Below, one piece after another: positions 1 to 8,775 of a stretch of DNA of 64,000 nt (its first letter is position 1; each line of letters opens with the position of its first letter). Origin of the DNA: Neoarius graeffei. Its lineage: Eukaryota; Chordata; Actinopteri; Siluriformes; Ariidae. The notes beneath the pieces are model-generated. The model searched no databases, was not told the origin of the DNA, and saw only the letters and a list, made by a program, of their open reading frames with translations. The translations under genes were made by a program, and so were the position numbers. Location: NCBI RefSeq assembly GCF_027579695.1, contig NC_083570.1:7860793-7924792 (forward strand), written 5' to 3'.

Positions 1-1286
1 TCACACAGTGTTGTGTGCAGTGGTCTACAGACCTCCCAAATACAATAAGGACTTTATAAGTGACTTTTCTGATTTCCTGGCTGAAAATATTCCCAAGTAT
101 GACCGTGTCCTTATTGTTGGGGATTTTAATGTTCATGTGTGTTGTCCTGATAAGCCAATGGTGAAGGACTTTCTTAACCTTATTGACTCTTTTAATCTAG
201 TACAGTCTGTTTCTGGTCCCACACAAGAATGTGGACACACACTCGATCTTGCTTTATCATATGGTTTGCCTGTTTTTAACTTGGAGATCTGTGACGCAGT
301 GTTTTCGGACCATATGCAACGACACGGACGAGCTTAGTTCATGGTTTCACTCCTCCTGCCAAATTGTTTTAGACACTGTGGCTCCATTAAAAATTAGGCA
401 GCCTAAAACTAAATGTGAACCCTGGCTAAATGACACTACTCGTGCTGTCAGACGCCAGTGCCGTAGAGCTGAGCGCAAGTGGAAGAGAGACAAACTGCAA
501 GTGTCTTTTCAAATGTTAAGAGAGCGCTGGCGTAACTATCAGACAACTGTGAAAGCTGCTAAAACTAAACATTTCTCTGATATTATTTTGCCAAACTGTC
601 ATAAGCCTCGTGTTCTGTTTAAGACTGTCGACTCTGTTCTTAATGCTCCGCAGACCGTCGGTATTGAGGCTTCGCCTGCTGTTTGTGAAGACTTTCTTCA
701 CTTTTTTATTGACAAGGTTGCTGGCACTCGGGCTCTAATCTCACCTTCTGCATATGACCCTTCAGTCTTTGTCCCCTGCTCAGCTGTCCTTGATAGGTTT
801 GAGTCTGTGACTCTGTCAGATTTACAGGACATTGTTGGTCATTTAAAGCCCTCAGGCTCTCCTAATGATGCTGTCCCCTCTCGATTATTTAAAGAGGTTT
901 TTCCTACTGTGGGTCCATCCGTGCTTGCAGTTATTAACAGCAGTTTGTCCTCAGGTGTAGTCCCTAAAAACTTTAAACATGCAGTAGTGCAACCTTTAAT
1001 TAAAAAAACAGCTTTAGATTCTGCAGTTTTGGCTAATTATAGGCCTATTTCTAAACTGCCCTTCCTTTCAAAACTCCTCGAAAAGACAGTCTACAGTCAA
1101 TTAATGTCCTTTCTGGAGGAGCACAATATTCTTGAGGTTTTCCAATCTGGTTTTAAATCACTGCACAGCACAGAATCGGCTCTTTTAAGAGTTTATAATG
1201 ATATTCTTTTAACTTGTGATTCCGGTGAATGTGCTGTTCTTGTACTTTTAGACCTAACTGCTGCATTTGACACTGTAGATCATGTT
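1..1286 (+). mobile_element. L2-like LINE fragment (endonuclease plus start of RT)
   Basis: This is a decayed non-LTR retrotransposon running in from the left edge. The first ~320 bases encode the C-terminal half of an apurinic-type endonuclease, with the motifs VGDFNVH and TLDLALS and ending near FSDHM. A second frame (231-1289) then encodes the linker and the start of a reverse transcriptase: NYRPISKLPFLSKLLEK, QSGFKSLHSTESALL and motif A, LLDLTAAFDTVDH. The two parts are out of frame and the usual stretch between endonuclease and RT looks partly deleted. RT motifs B and C (the catalytic YADD) are missing because the copy stops at ~1284, where Tx1-type sequence begins. The RT motifs match the L2/CR1 group of fish LINEs by memory of the family; no alignment was run. 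Confidence 0.75.
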
Positions 1287-2030
1287 TGATGTTGCCGTAG
1301 AGAACGCAGAAGATGCAATGAATCTGATGATGGATAGAATAACTAATGACTTAATGAATGGGAATAGTGAGAACACCGAGCCACTTTTGTGTGCTGACAA
1401 TGCAATGGAGACTGAGCAAGCAACGTTTAAGAAACCTAAGAGGAAAACGACTAGGAGATCCGCTAAAAATGCAAAGAGATTTGCGAATGAAAACTTGCTT
1501 GTTGATACTGATAGTGACGATTCCCCTTTGTGCTCCACTTCTCCTATTGTATATACTCTAAAGATGATCAAAAGTTTCCTGGGGTCTACTAAAAATACCT
1601 GAGGGGTCAAAGTGGAAGAGCATTTTCCAGACACAAAACAATTTAGCATGGCAGTTCAGCATTTTACTGTAAGCATGTGAAAGGTAACTTTACTGAACAA
1701 GAGGGTTATAGACTTAATAAATTACTGACAAAGCTCAATCAACAAGCAGATGAAAATGGTGGTAATGAGACAGGGTAAATTTATTGTTTTGTGTTTACTA
1801 TTTTTGTTTGTTTCCTTAATTTCATGCTCTTTCATTTATGGGTGATTTTAAAATAGCGACCCTAAACATCAATGGTGTGAGAGATTTTAGGAAGAGAACA
1901 AAATTCAGTTGATGAAATAAAAGCATGTGGATGTCATATTTATCCAAGAAACACATAGCAATGATAAAAACGCTGTTGACTGGGTCAGAGAGTGGGAAGG
2001 GAAAACCTTTCTTAGTCATAAAACCTTCAC
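1287..2030 (+). mobile_element. Tx1/L1-like LINE fragment (ORF1 C-terminus and ORF2 start)
   Basis: An open stretch at 1282-1602 encodes a basic and acidic segment (KKPKRKTTRRSAKNAKRF followed by DTDSDDSP) that resembles the ORF1 tail of fish Tx1/L1 elements. From ~1838 the start of the ORF2 endonuclease is plain: MGDFKIATLNINGVRDF, then in a shifted frame HVDVIFIQETHSNDKNAVDW. The IATLNINGVR and FIQETH blocks are the first two conserved endonuclease motifs of this class. There is a frameshift and two stop codons just after the first motif, and the copy ends at ~2025, so it is a dead fragment. It abuts the L2-like piece directly, which suggests one LINE inserted into or was joined to the other. 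Confidence 0.65.
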
Positions 2031-2262
2031 GTTTCCTCCACAGCCCAAAGACATGCGGGTTAGGATAACGTAATATGTATTACTATGTAATTACATTATG
2101 TAGGGGAAACTGAAGCACCCGGAGGAGAACATGCAAACTCTGTACAGAAAGGCCCCGTCAGCTACTGGGCTCGAACCCAGAACCTTCTTGCTGTGAGCCG
2201 ACAGTGCTAACCAATACACCACCGTGCTGCCTGTAATATGTATTACTATGTAATTACATTAT
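2031..2262. repeat. Rearranged tRNA-SINE fragments between 30-bp direct repeats
   Basis: 2032-2068 matches the middle of the common SINE of this window in plus orientation (cagcccaaagacatgcgggt). 2102-2232 matches its head in minus orientation, ending in the B-box complement (gggctcgaacccag) and the A-box complement. A 30-bp segment beginning gtaatatgtattactatg occurs at 2069-2098 and again at 2233-2262, flanking the minus piece. It could be an unusually long target-site duplication or a local duplication. Confidence 0.6.
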
Positions 2263-2420
2263 CAGGGTCCCTGGAGGTTTTCAGGTTTCCTCGAACCTTA
2301 CAAACACAGCTGGATACGCAACACTCTCCGGCCCCTGGGCATGAACTGTGATGGAGTGGGGTCCCGGGGTGTGTCCCCACCTCATGCCCAGTGTTCCTGG
2401 GACACACTCTGTATGACACT
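2263..2420. other. Unassigned spacer
   Basis: I see no coding signature or recognisable repeat here. It is the 5' flank of the solo LTR that follows. Confidence 0.3.
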
Positions 2421-2688
2421 TGTTAGGTTCAACCCAGTTAGAAGGTCAACTTATGTCTCGAGACCACCGCCCTCGTACCACCCAGAGCTCTGGAGGTCAG
2501 TTGCAAAGAAAGACAGGAACCCCAATGTAGTTCACATCTTTATTCGCAAGTTCCCCAATTGGACAGGAATACAGAGGGTTATTATATGTGAGTGTTATCT
2601 GTTATAAATGACATCACTGTAGAGGGTGTGTGTGTGTGTCTATGGGGGGGGGGGGGGTGAGTGAGTGACATCATTTTGATATCTGTGT

Positions 2689-2742
<54 letters not shown>

Positions 2743-3365
2743 GACTTGCGTGCAAGTGAGCATCTTGATCTTGGGGCAGGTCATTGCTTACGTACACCCC
2801 TTCAGGTCAGATATACTTAAGATGGTGATAGAATTTTTAAACACAGATATGTTATAAGAAAGTAAACAAAAAATAAGAACAACTTATACAAAGAATATTT
2901 CTGGCAAAACAAAGAAATGCTACTTCTAACTTAAAACTATAAAACTATAAAATCACTAAATGCATCCTAGATCTAACAATTAAATCCAACATTCAATCAT
3001 TTCAGATTCAACATTAAAGAGACTGGTTAACTCTAACCATCTTAAATTACAATCCTAGCTATAAGCTAACTTAAATCATGGCATTAAAATCTAACACATA
3101 GTATATGCAGCTCTGAGTGTGTGTTGGTGTGTCTGACATCATATGTAGACCTTCAGGCGCCGTTTAGACACATCTCAATAATACACATTTCTTATCAAAA
3201 ATAAACAAAATGTTCTTCAACAATGTGGCTGAGGTCATTTTGACTGAACAGACTGAACAGAATAAATCATTCAATCATCATTTTAACTGAAAAATAAATC
3301 CTTTAAGTCTTACGATCAAAAATACTTACAATTAATTATAAACCTACATAATAATAAACCTAACA
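2421..3365 (-). mobile_element. Solo LTR (fossil), family not recognised
   Basis: A 945-bp segment is bounded by a perfect 7-bp inverted repeat, TGTTAGG at 2421-2427 and CCTAACA at 3359-3365, the TG...CA arrangement of LTRs. Flanking pentamers are acact (2416-2420) and gcact (3366-3370), a target duplication with one mismatch. On the minus strand an AATAAA signal lies ~115 bases before the end (tttatt at 2539-2544), which fits an R-U5 region. No internal region or partner LTR is present, so it is most simply a solo LTR. It contains a poly-G run and a long GT microsatellite. Its AT-rich upper half would be U3. Confidence 0.6.
2693..2740. repeat. (GT)n microsatellite
   Basis: An uninterrupted run of about 24 TG units lies inside the solo LTR. 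A run of 13 or so G residues lies just upstream at 2645-2657. Confidence 0.95.
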
Positions 3366-3687
3366 GCACTGGAGTATGACAGTCTGCGGCTGCGCGTGTG
3401 TAAAGGTGCATTCATGTAGAGCCTGGCCCTGACTCCGCCCACTCCCACACCTCTGTGCCGTTTCCAGAAAGAGCTGCAGGTGAGTCGGACTTTGTCCTTT
3501 ACTCCTGTCCTCCCAGAAATAAGGCTGGTTCCAGAGCTCACCTCGGTCCCGGAGCTTCAGGCTCGTCCCCGGGGCTCCCACACGCAGCCGGACAGAACGC
3601 CTCGCTGCTGCTGCTGTAGCCGGTCAGAACCACTCCCGCCGCCTCCTGCTTCCGGTTCATGCTGCGCCCCGCATTATTCACGCTCAC

Positions 3688-3718
<31 letters not shown>

Positions 3719-3900
3719 TAAAGGCAACAAAGGGCGAGAAGACACTGTTCCCTAACAACTAGACTCTTCCCTAACAACCGAGCAGAGAAGCTCCGCCCCC
3801 CAGAGCAGGAGGAACAAAGTCTGCGATCCCTCCGTCAGCATGGGCGGTCCGATTCACTTCACTGAGCCGACTCCTCTGAACAGCCCGTTTCAGTGAATCG
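3366..3900. other. GC-rich, CpG-containing segment; possible host promoter or first exon
   Basis: This stretch is markedly richer in G+C and CpG than its surroundings and holds several GC-box-like motifs (actccgccc at 3430-3440, ctccgcccccc near 3790). The sequence gctgcag|gtgagt at ~3474-3485 would serve as a splice donor. An AAT microsatellite sits at 3689-3715. No protein can be assigned, so a CpG-island promoter is only one reading. Confidence 0.25.
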
Positions 3901-3911
3901 ATTCACAGCTG

Positions 3912-4068
3912 CTTAGTTTAGTTTAGTTTAGTGTAATTTGTCACAAAAAATATATACACAAAATAACATATAATAAAAAACAAAAAAACGTGACCGGAGA
4001 GACGAACAGGGCAGAGCCCCAATTGCAACGTATCCCCTAAGCTAAAAAAAAAAAAAAAAAAAAAAAAA

Positions 4069-4108
<40 letters not shown>
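3912..4108 (-). mobile_element. 3' UTR end of the jockey-superfamily LINE (distal to ERV-A)
   Basis: Read on the minus strand this AT-rich piece ends in a short (CTAAA)n run (3913-3934 in plus), typical of a LINE tail. It contains a poly-A run at 4045-4069 and a TA microsatellite at 4075-4108. The TA tract resumes at 10861 on the far side of ERV-A, so this piece and 10861-12835 are one LINE split by the provirus. Confidence 0.6.
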
Positions 4109-4112
<4 letters not shown>

Positions 4113-4541
4113 AAGATTGCGCTGCGTGCTGTTCAGATGCGTTACCAGGAGATCTCCGAGGACAAGAAGAGAGCGAACCACATGAGTTAAATCAATCTGG
4201 TTTATTCTCAGCGTGCCCTAACGCACAGCTGCGTCGGGCGTTTATATACACTTCTGCATAGGGAGTATCAGCAGTGGAAAGTTATGGAATGTGCTTTGCA
4301 CACTCAGTATCAAGGTCACACAGGAGTTATGCACAGTTCAACAAGATGTTTCACACAAAAACATAGACAAAATCAGAATATGAAACGGGAACAGAACATG
4401 TGAAAAGTACAAAATGTACAGAGCAGCGCGTATTATCTCTGGCCTAAAGTTAACCCTAAACTGCTACACTACACGACAGTCACCCTTGGGCCGCGCATTT
4501 ACAAGAGTAGGTTTAGGAGTATTCAGGATTATATTCTTACA
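4109..4541 (-). repeat. ERV-A 3' LTR
   Basis: On the minus strand it runs TGTAAG...CTTAACA. A TATA box (plus tttatataca, 4241-4250) and an AATAAA signal (plus tttatt, 4201-4206) mark the U3/R/U5 order. It appears identical to 10428-10860. Confidence 0.92.
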
Positions 4542-4555
4542 ATCCCCTCTTTAAT
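4542..4555 (-). other. ERV-A 3' polypurine tract
   Basis: The minus-strand sequence attaaagaggggat lies directly against the 3' LTR, the position of the plus-strand primer. ERV-B has the same core (aaagaggggat) at the same place. Confidence 0.8.
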
Positions 4556-4581
4556 ACTCTGACGCAAGCCCAGAGTATTAT

Positions 4582-4917
4582 TCACACCCCAGTCTTGGCC
4601 GACAACCTTACCTCTGGGTCTGTATTGTCTGTCAGGAAAACCTTAGTTTGAGTATACGAGGGCCACAGGCTGAGCCATGTCATATTAACCTTAGAGTAGT
4701 TAGATGGGGCTATTCGGACCGGAAAAGGATCGCTGCTGTCATGGGGTAACAAAGAACACACATAAAAAGGTATACTCATATTCATTGATGTTTTTACAGT
4801 GAAGTTTATATATTTCCAAAACTCGTTATCCCTTGGGTCCCGGTGTATTGCTTGTGCGGGTAACCCTGCCCCAAGCGTTGAGATCAGCACGATGATGAAG
4901 AAAGTCATACTGGTCAC
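4582..4917 (-). pseudogene. ERV-A env remnant
   Basis: A short reading frame begins with a hydrophobic leader (MTSMTFFIIVLISTLGAG) followed by several N-glycosylation sites (NFT, NMS, NYS, NMT), as expected for the start of a retroviral surface glycoprotein. No transmembrane subunit, fusion peptide or cytoplasmic tail is seen before the polypurine tract, so env is only a remnant. ERV-B has a related leader, so both descend from an env-bearing ancestor. Confidence 0.6.
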
Positions 4918-5021
4918 TGACTTTGTTCTCTAATGCTCACAGGGTGCAGACGGCGAAAAATATCACAGGCTCCCGTGCTTTTCAGACTCTTCAGCCCAGA
5001 ACTTTGCAAGACTCACCAACC

Positions 5022-5032
5022 ATCCCCTCTTT
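5022..5032 (-). other. ERV-A internal polypurine-like tract
   Basis: The minus strand reads aaagaggggat, the same core as the 3' polypurine tract, about 0.5 kb upstream of the LTR between pol and env. ERV-B has it at 27026-27036. Confidence 0.5.
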
Positions 5033-5157
5033 GTAGATCAGCCGAAACTGGATTGCTCCAGATGCTGGAAGGGGATCCCTGAAAAGGCCGTCAGCTATTG
5101 TCACAGCAACTTTCTGAAACACAAAAGTCTGTTAAGCATCAACAATATAGATTTCTA

Positions 5158-8100
5158 TTACATTGGAGCCTTCTTTATTCTGCTGGCATGGATCCACTGT
5201 GGAAAAAGGTCCGTTAGCACAGCCGTGCGAGTTACAGCGAGTACATCGGTGGGCCCACTGTAGGGTGACTCCTCCATGGGAGCGTTTAGTTTAGCGAATC
5301 TCTTTACTAAAACTCTGTCCCCTACCTCAAAGGGGTGAGTGTGTGCCTCTGGAATGGGAGGCTTTTTGGAATTTACTCTCGCCCAATACTCATCCAGCAC
5401 CCGCATGAGACCCACCGCGTACTCGCTGAGATGTACTTCAAGATCACCCGTTCCTATAACCTGCATGCCTCTACGCCAAGGGACAGGAAAGGGGCGTCCC
5501 ATGACGAGCTCGTACGGAGATAAATTGTCGAGAGCGACCTGAGCAGTCATGCGCATATCAGCGAGGACCAACGGTAAAACTTGGACCCAATTTTTCGTGC
5601 CTGCGTCTTGCATAGCCTTACGCAACTTACCCTTAATTGTTCTATTCGCGCGCTCCACAATGCCAGAGGACTGTGGATGGTATGGGATATGAAAACGCCA
5701 ATTGATCTTGAGGTCTTTACATAGCTCCTGCGTTACCTTAGAGGTGAACGGCGTTCCCTTATCAGAGTCAATTCCTACCGGAAGACCGTAACGTGGGATA
5801 ATTTCCTGTGTAAGTTTGTTCACTGCTGTTCGGGCGTTCTCTTTGCTGCACGGGAAAGCCTCAATCCACCGTGAAAATTTGTCAATCATGACCAAAAGGT
5901 ATTTGAACGGGCCCTGCTTTGGCATGTGAGTGAAGTCGATCTGCCATTCTTGGAAAGGCGTGTCGGGTATGGGAAGGTGCTGATGTACCGCGCCTGGTTT
6001 AGATAGATTATTCTGGGCGCACGTTAAACACTTGTCCAGAATGTTGTGTGCGTCTGTGTGCAAATTATTGATGCAGAATGTTCTGTTCATATCCTCCACT
6101 ACCCCTCTTCGGCCGCGATGAGTGGGACCATGGAACTCGCGGACGAGAAAGGGAGTACAGTGACGAGGTAAACAAAGACGGCCCTGTGCGTCAAGCAAAA
6201 CGCCACTCTTCTCTGTCGCGCCCTGGGCGTCCCAGAACTGTGTATCTGCCACAGAGGCCGAGGCCTGGATAGAAATGAGATCTATGTCAGGTAAGACAGC
6301 GCTAACCATGCGATCAGTAGAAACTAAAGCGCAATTAAAGCCTGGAGGCAGGACACCGGATGCGGCTGCAGCTTTAGCGACTCGATCAGCGAATGAATTG
6401 CCCTTTACTTCAAATGAGTCCCCTCTTGTGTGCGCGCGTGTCTTAACAATGGCCAACGTGCACGGAAGGAGACAGGCGGTGATTAAATCAGTAACAAGTG
6501 AAGAATGAGAAATGGGCTTACCGTCGGCTGTCGTAAACCCCCGAGACGCCCAAATGCGGCCGAAGTCGTGCGCCACGCCGAAAGCGTAGCGTGAGTCGGT
6601 GTAAATAGTAACGTCTGTGTCTTGAGCCAAAATACATGCGCGAGTCAAAGCATAGAGCTCCGCAGCCTGAGCAGAAGAAAAAGGCAAAGAATGAGCTTCA
6701 ACAATTTCATCAGGGAGGCGACAAACAGAGTAACCACACAGGAACACACCATCCGCAGGGCGGGAACAGGAACCATCTACAAAAAGAGAATCGCCTGTGG
6801 AAAGAGGGGTGGAGTGTAAGTCTGGGCGGATGCTAGTCTCAAAAACGATATTAGAAAGACAGTCATGTGAGTCAAACGCAACATCGTCATCCTGTGAGTT
6901 AAGAAGACGCTGAAGAGCGTGGGCGACAGAATCAAACGACGAGGAGGGCTTAACAGTGAGATGCTCTGTGGCCAAAAGAATAAACTCATAGCCAGAGCGA
7001 CGCTGAGCAGACAAATGCTGAGTGCTAAAATTCCGCAGAATGTACACGACGTCATGTGAAGTGTGTAAAATGAGCGGATGCGACAAAACAAGTTTTTCAG
7101 CGTCCGTGACCATGAGAGCACACGCAGCAACAGCCCTAAGACAGCCAGGAAGCCCTTGTGCCACAGCGTCAAGAGTTTTAGACAGAAACGCGCAAGGTCG
7201 CATGCCCCCCCCGTGCTCCTGAGCCAGCACCCCAGAGGCGGTCCCCTTCTGATTGCACACATACAGGTGAAACGGCAAACGATAGTTCGGCAGCCCGAGA
7301 GCAGGGGCGGAGCACAAAGCTTGCTTCAGAGCCTTGAAGGCCGTTAGCATGTCCTCAGTCCAGACCAGGGGCTGAGTCAAAGGATCTGAGTGACTTATAG
7401 CTGAACGCAAACACTTGTCATAGATTGAACAGTCAGGGATCCATTGACGACAGTAATTGATGAGGCCCAGAAATGCCATGAGAGCGTGCTTGGTTGCAGG
7501 TACCTGAGTGTCCATAATGACTTGAACGCGTTCCGGGCTAAGCCTCCTGGAACCCTGGGAGAGGTCATGTCCCAAGTAGCGAACAGTTGTGAGGCAAAAC
7601 TGCAACTTCGTGCGGGAGACCTTGAAACCCTTCTGCGCCAGGAGTGTGAGGAGAGACAATGTGGCGGCAGCACAAGCGTCTTGATCCTCCGCCGTTACCA
7701 GAAGATCATCCGCGTACTGGAGCACCGTGGAGCCCTGGGGAAGACAGAGATCAGCCAGCGCGTCCCGCAATACGGCAGTGAAGACCGCCGGTGAGTCAAT
7801 GAAACCCTGTGGCAACCGCGTCCACGTGTATTGTCTTCCCCTGTGTGTGAAAGCAAACAGGGGCTGAGTCTCATGGCCCACAGGAACACTGAAAAAGGCA
7901 GAGCACAAATCAATCACAGAGAAATAAGCATGGTCACACGGAATAGAAGACATAAGAGAAGGAACGTCAGGGACCACTGGAGCCACGGGAACGATGAGTT
8001 CATTTATTTTACGTAGATCTTGAGTGAGGCGCCATGTGCCATCCGGTTTTGGGACCGGGTTCACTGGGGTGTTATACGGGCTGACACAAGGAACCACGAC

Positions 8101-8739
8101 ACCTTGCTGCAAAAGAGATTGTAGAATATTGTCAATACCATTGAGCTTACTAGGAGACAGAGGGTATTGTTTAACATAAACAGGTGTAGAGTGTTTAATA
8201 ACAGCTTCATACGGAGAGCAGCTCACAGAGCCCACATCGTCCTTATGATCCGCCCACAGGGTGTTAGGAAGAGCAGAAAGAACAGGGGAAAGAGCTTGGG
8301 ACGTACAAGCAGCGTTCAGAATGTTATGTGGCAGCACAGAACTGGATAGAGCAAAAACATCAGGCGGAGCACCGTCCGGAGTATCAACAATCATGTGTGA
8401 GCCGCTAAAGGAGATCGAGAGTCCGAGAAGACTCATGAGGTCGCGACCTAAAAGATTAAAAGGGCACTCTGGCATAAAAATGAAAGAGTGTGAAAAACGC
8501 AATGAAGGGTCCAGAGTGCAGATGACAGGTAAGGGTGGTGTACAACTAGAGTCAAAAGGAACCCCTTCTATCCCCACAGAGCTAACAAACCGTGTAGATA
8601 AAGGACCCTCATAATCCCTCCCTACTGAGGACATAGTGGCCCCAGTATCAAGTATAAACGGATACTCCCTTCCTGCCAAACACAGAGGCACAAGAGGGAG
8701 CTCCGCGTTACGAGGAGAGCTAAAAGAGAGATTTAACAT
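5158..8739 (-). CDS. pol: ERV-A pro-pol (protease, RT, RNase H, integrase)
   Basis: An open frame of ~1193 codons encodes an aspartic protease (LDTGA at residue ~30, LLGRDLM at ~96), a reverse transcriptase with LPQGF and QYADDLL at ~341-347, RNase H (FVDGS and IYTDSRYAF), an integrase with zinc-binding segment (HRGRRG, CLTCAQ) and catalytic core (IDFTHMP, DSDKGTPF, ERANRTIKGK). Order and motifs fit class I retroviruses. The frame is separate from gag. In this family pro-pol is usually made by read-through or frameshift at the gag end, which is inference here. The region looks whole. Confidence 0.9.
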   Translation of the reverse strand: MLNLSFSSPRNAELPLVPLCLAGREYPFILDTGATMSSVGRDYEGPLSTRFVSSVGIEGVPFDSSCTPPLPVICTLDPSLRFSHSFIFMPECPFNLLGRDLMSLLGLSISFSGSHMIVDTPDGAPPDVFALSSSVLPHNILNAACTSQALSPVLSALPNTLWADHKDDVGSVSCSPYEAVIKHSTPVYVKQYPLSPSKLNGIDNILQSLLQQGVVVPCVSPYNTPVNPVPKPDGTWRLTQDLRKINELIVPVAPVVPDVPSLMSSIPCDHAYFSVIDLCSAFFSVPVGHETQPLFAFTHRGRQYTWTRLPQGFIDSPAVFTAVLRDALADLCLPQGSTVLQYADDLLVTAEDQDACAAATLSLLTLLAQKGFKVSRTKLQFCLTTVRYLGHDLSQGSRRLSPERVQVIMDTQVPATKHALMAFLGLINYCRQWIPDCSIYDKCLRSAISHSDPLTQPLVWTEDMLTAFKALKQALCSAPALGLPNYRLPFHLYVCNQKGTASGVLAQEHGGGMRPCAFLSKTLDAVAQGLPGCLRAVAACALMVTDAEKLVLSHPLILHTSHDVVYILRNFSTQHLSAQRRSGYEFILLATEHLTVKPSSSFDSVAHALQRLLNSQDDDVAFDSHDCLSNIVFETSIRPDLHSTPLSTGDSLFVDGSCSRPADGVFLCGYSVCRLPDEIVEAHSLPFSSAQAAELYALTRACILAQDTDVTIYTDSRYAFGVAHDFGRIWASRGFTTADGKPISHSSLVTDLITACLLPCTLAIVKTRAHTRGDSFEVKGNSFADRVAKAAAASGVLPPGFNCALVSTDRMVSAVLPDIDLISIQASASVADTQFWDAQGATEKSGVLLDAQGRLCLPRHCTPFLVREFHGPTHRGRRGVVEDMNRTFCINNLHTDAHNILDKCLTCAQNNLSKPGAVHQHLPIPDTPFQEWQIDFTHMPKQGPFKYLLVMIDKFSRWIEAFPCSKENARTAVNKLTQEIIPRYGLPVGIDSDKGTPFTSKVTQELCKDLKINWRFHIPYHPQSSGIVERANRTIKGKLRKAMQDAGTKNWVQVLPLVLADMRMTAQVALDNLSPYELVMGRPFPVPWRRGMQVIGTGDLEVHLSEYAVGLMRVLDEYWARVNSKKPPIPEAHTHPFEVGDRVLVKRFAKLNAPMEESPYSGPTDVLAVTRTAVLTDLFPQWIHASRIKKAPM

Positions 8740-8775
8740 GGCAACGGCTGTGGATTCCGTACCCTGGGGGCAGCC

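Noticed and set aside
2582-2797. Minus-strand frame with a His-Thr run
   Set aside because: It comes from the GT microsatellite in the solo LTR.
4582-4917. Functional env glycoprotein gene
   Set aside because: Only a leader and a few glycosylation sites are present; it is a remnant in both proviruses.
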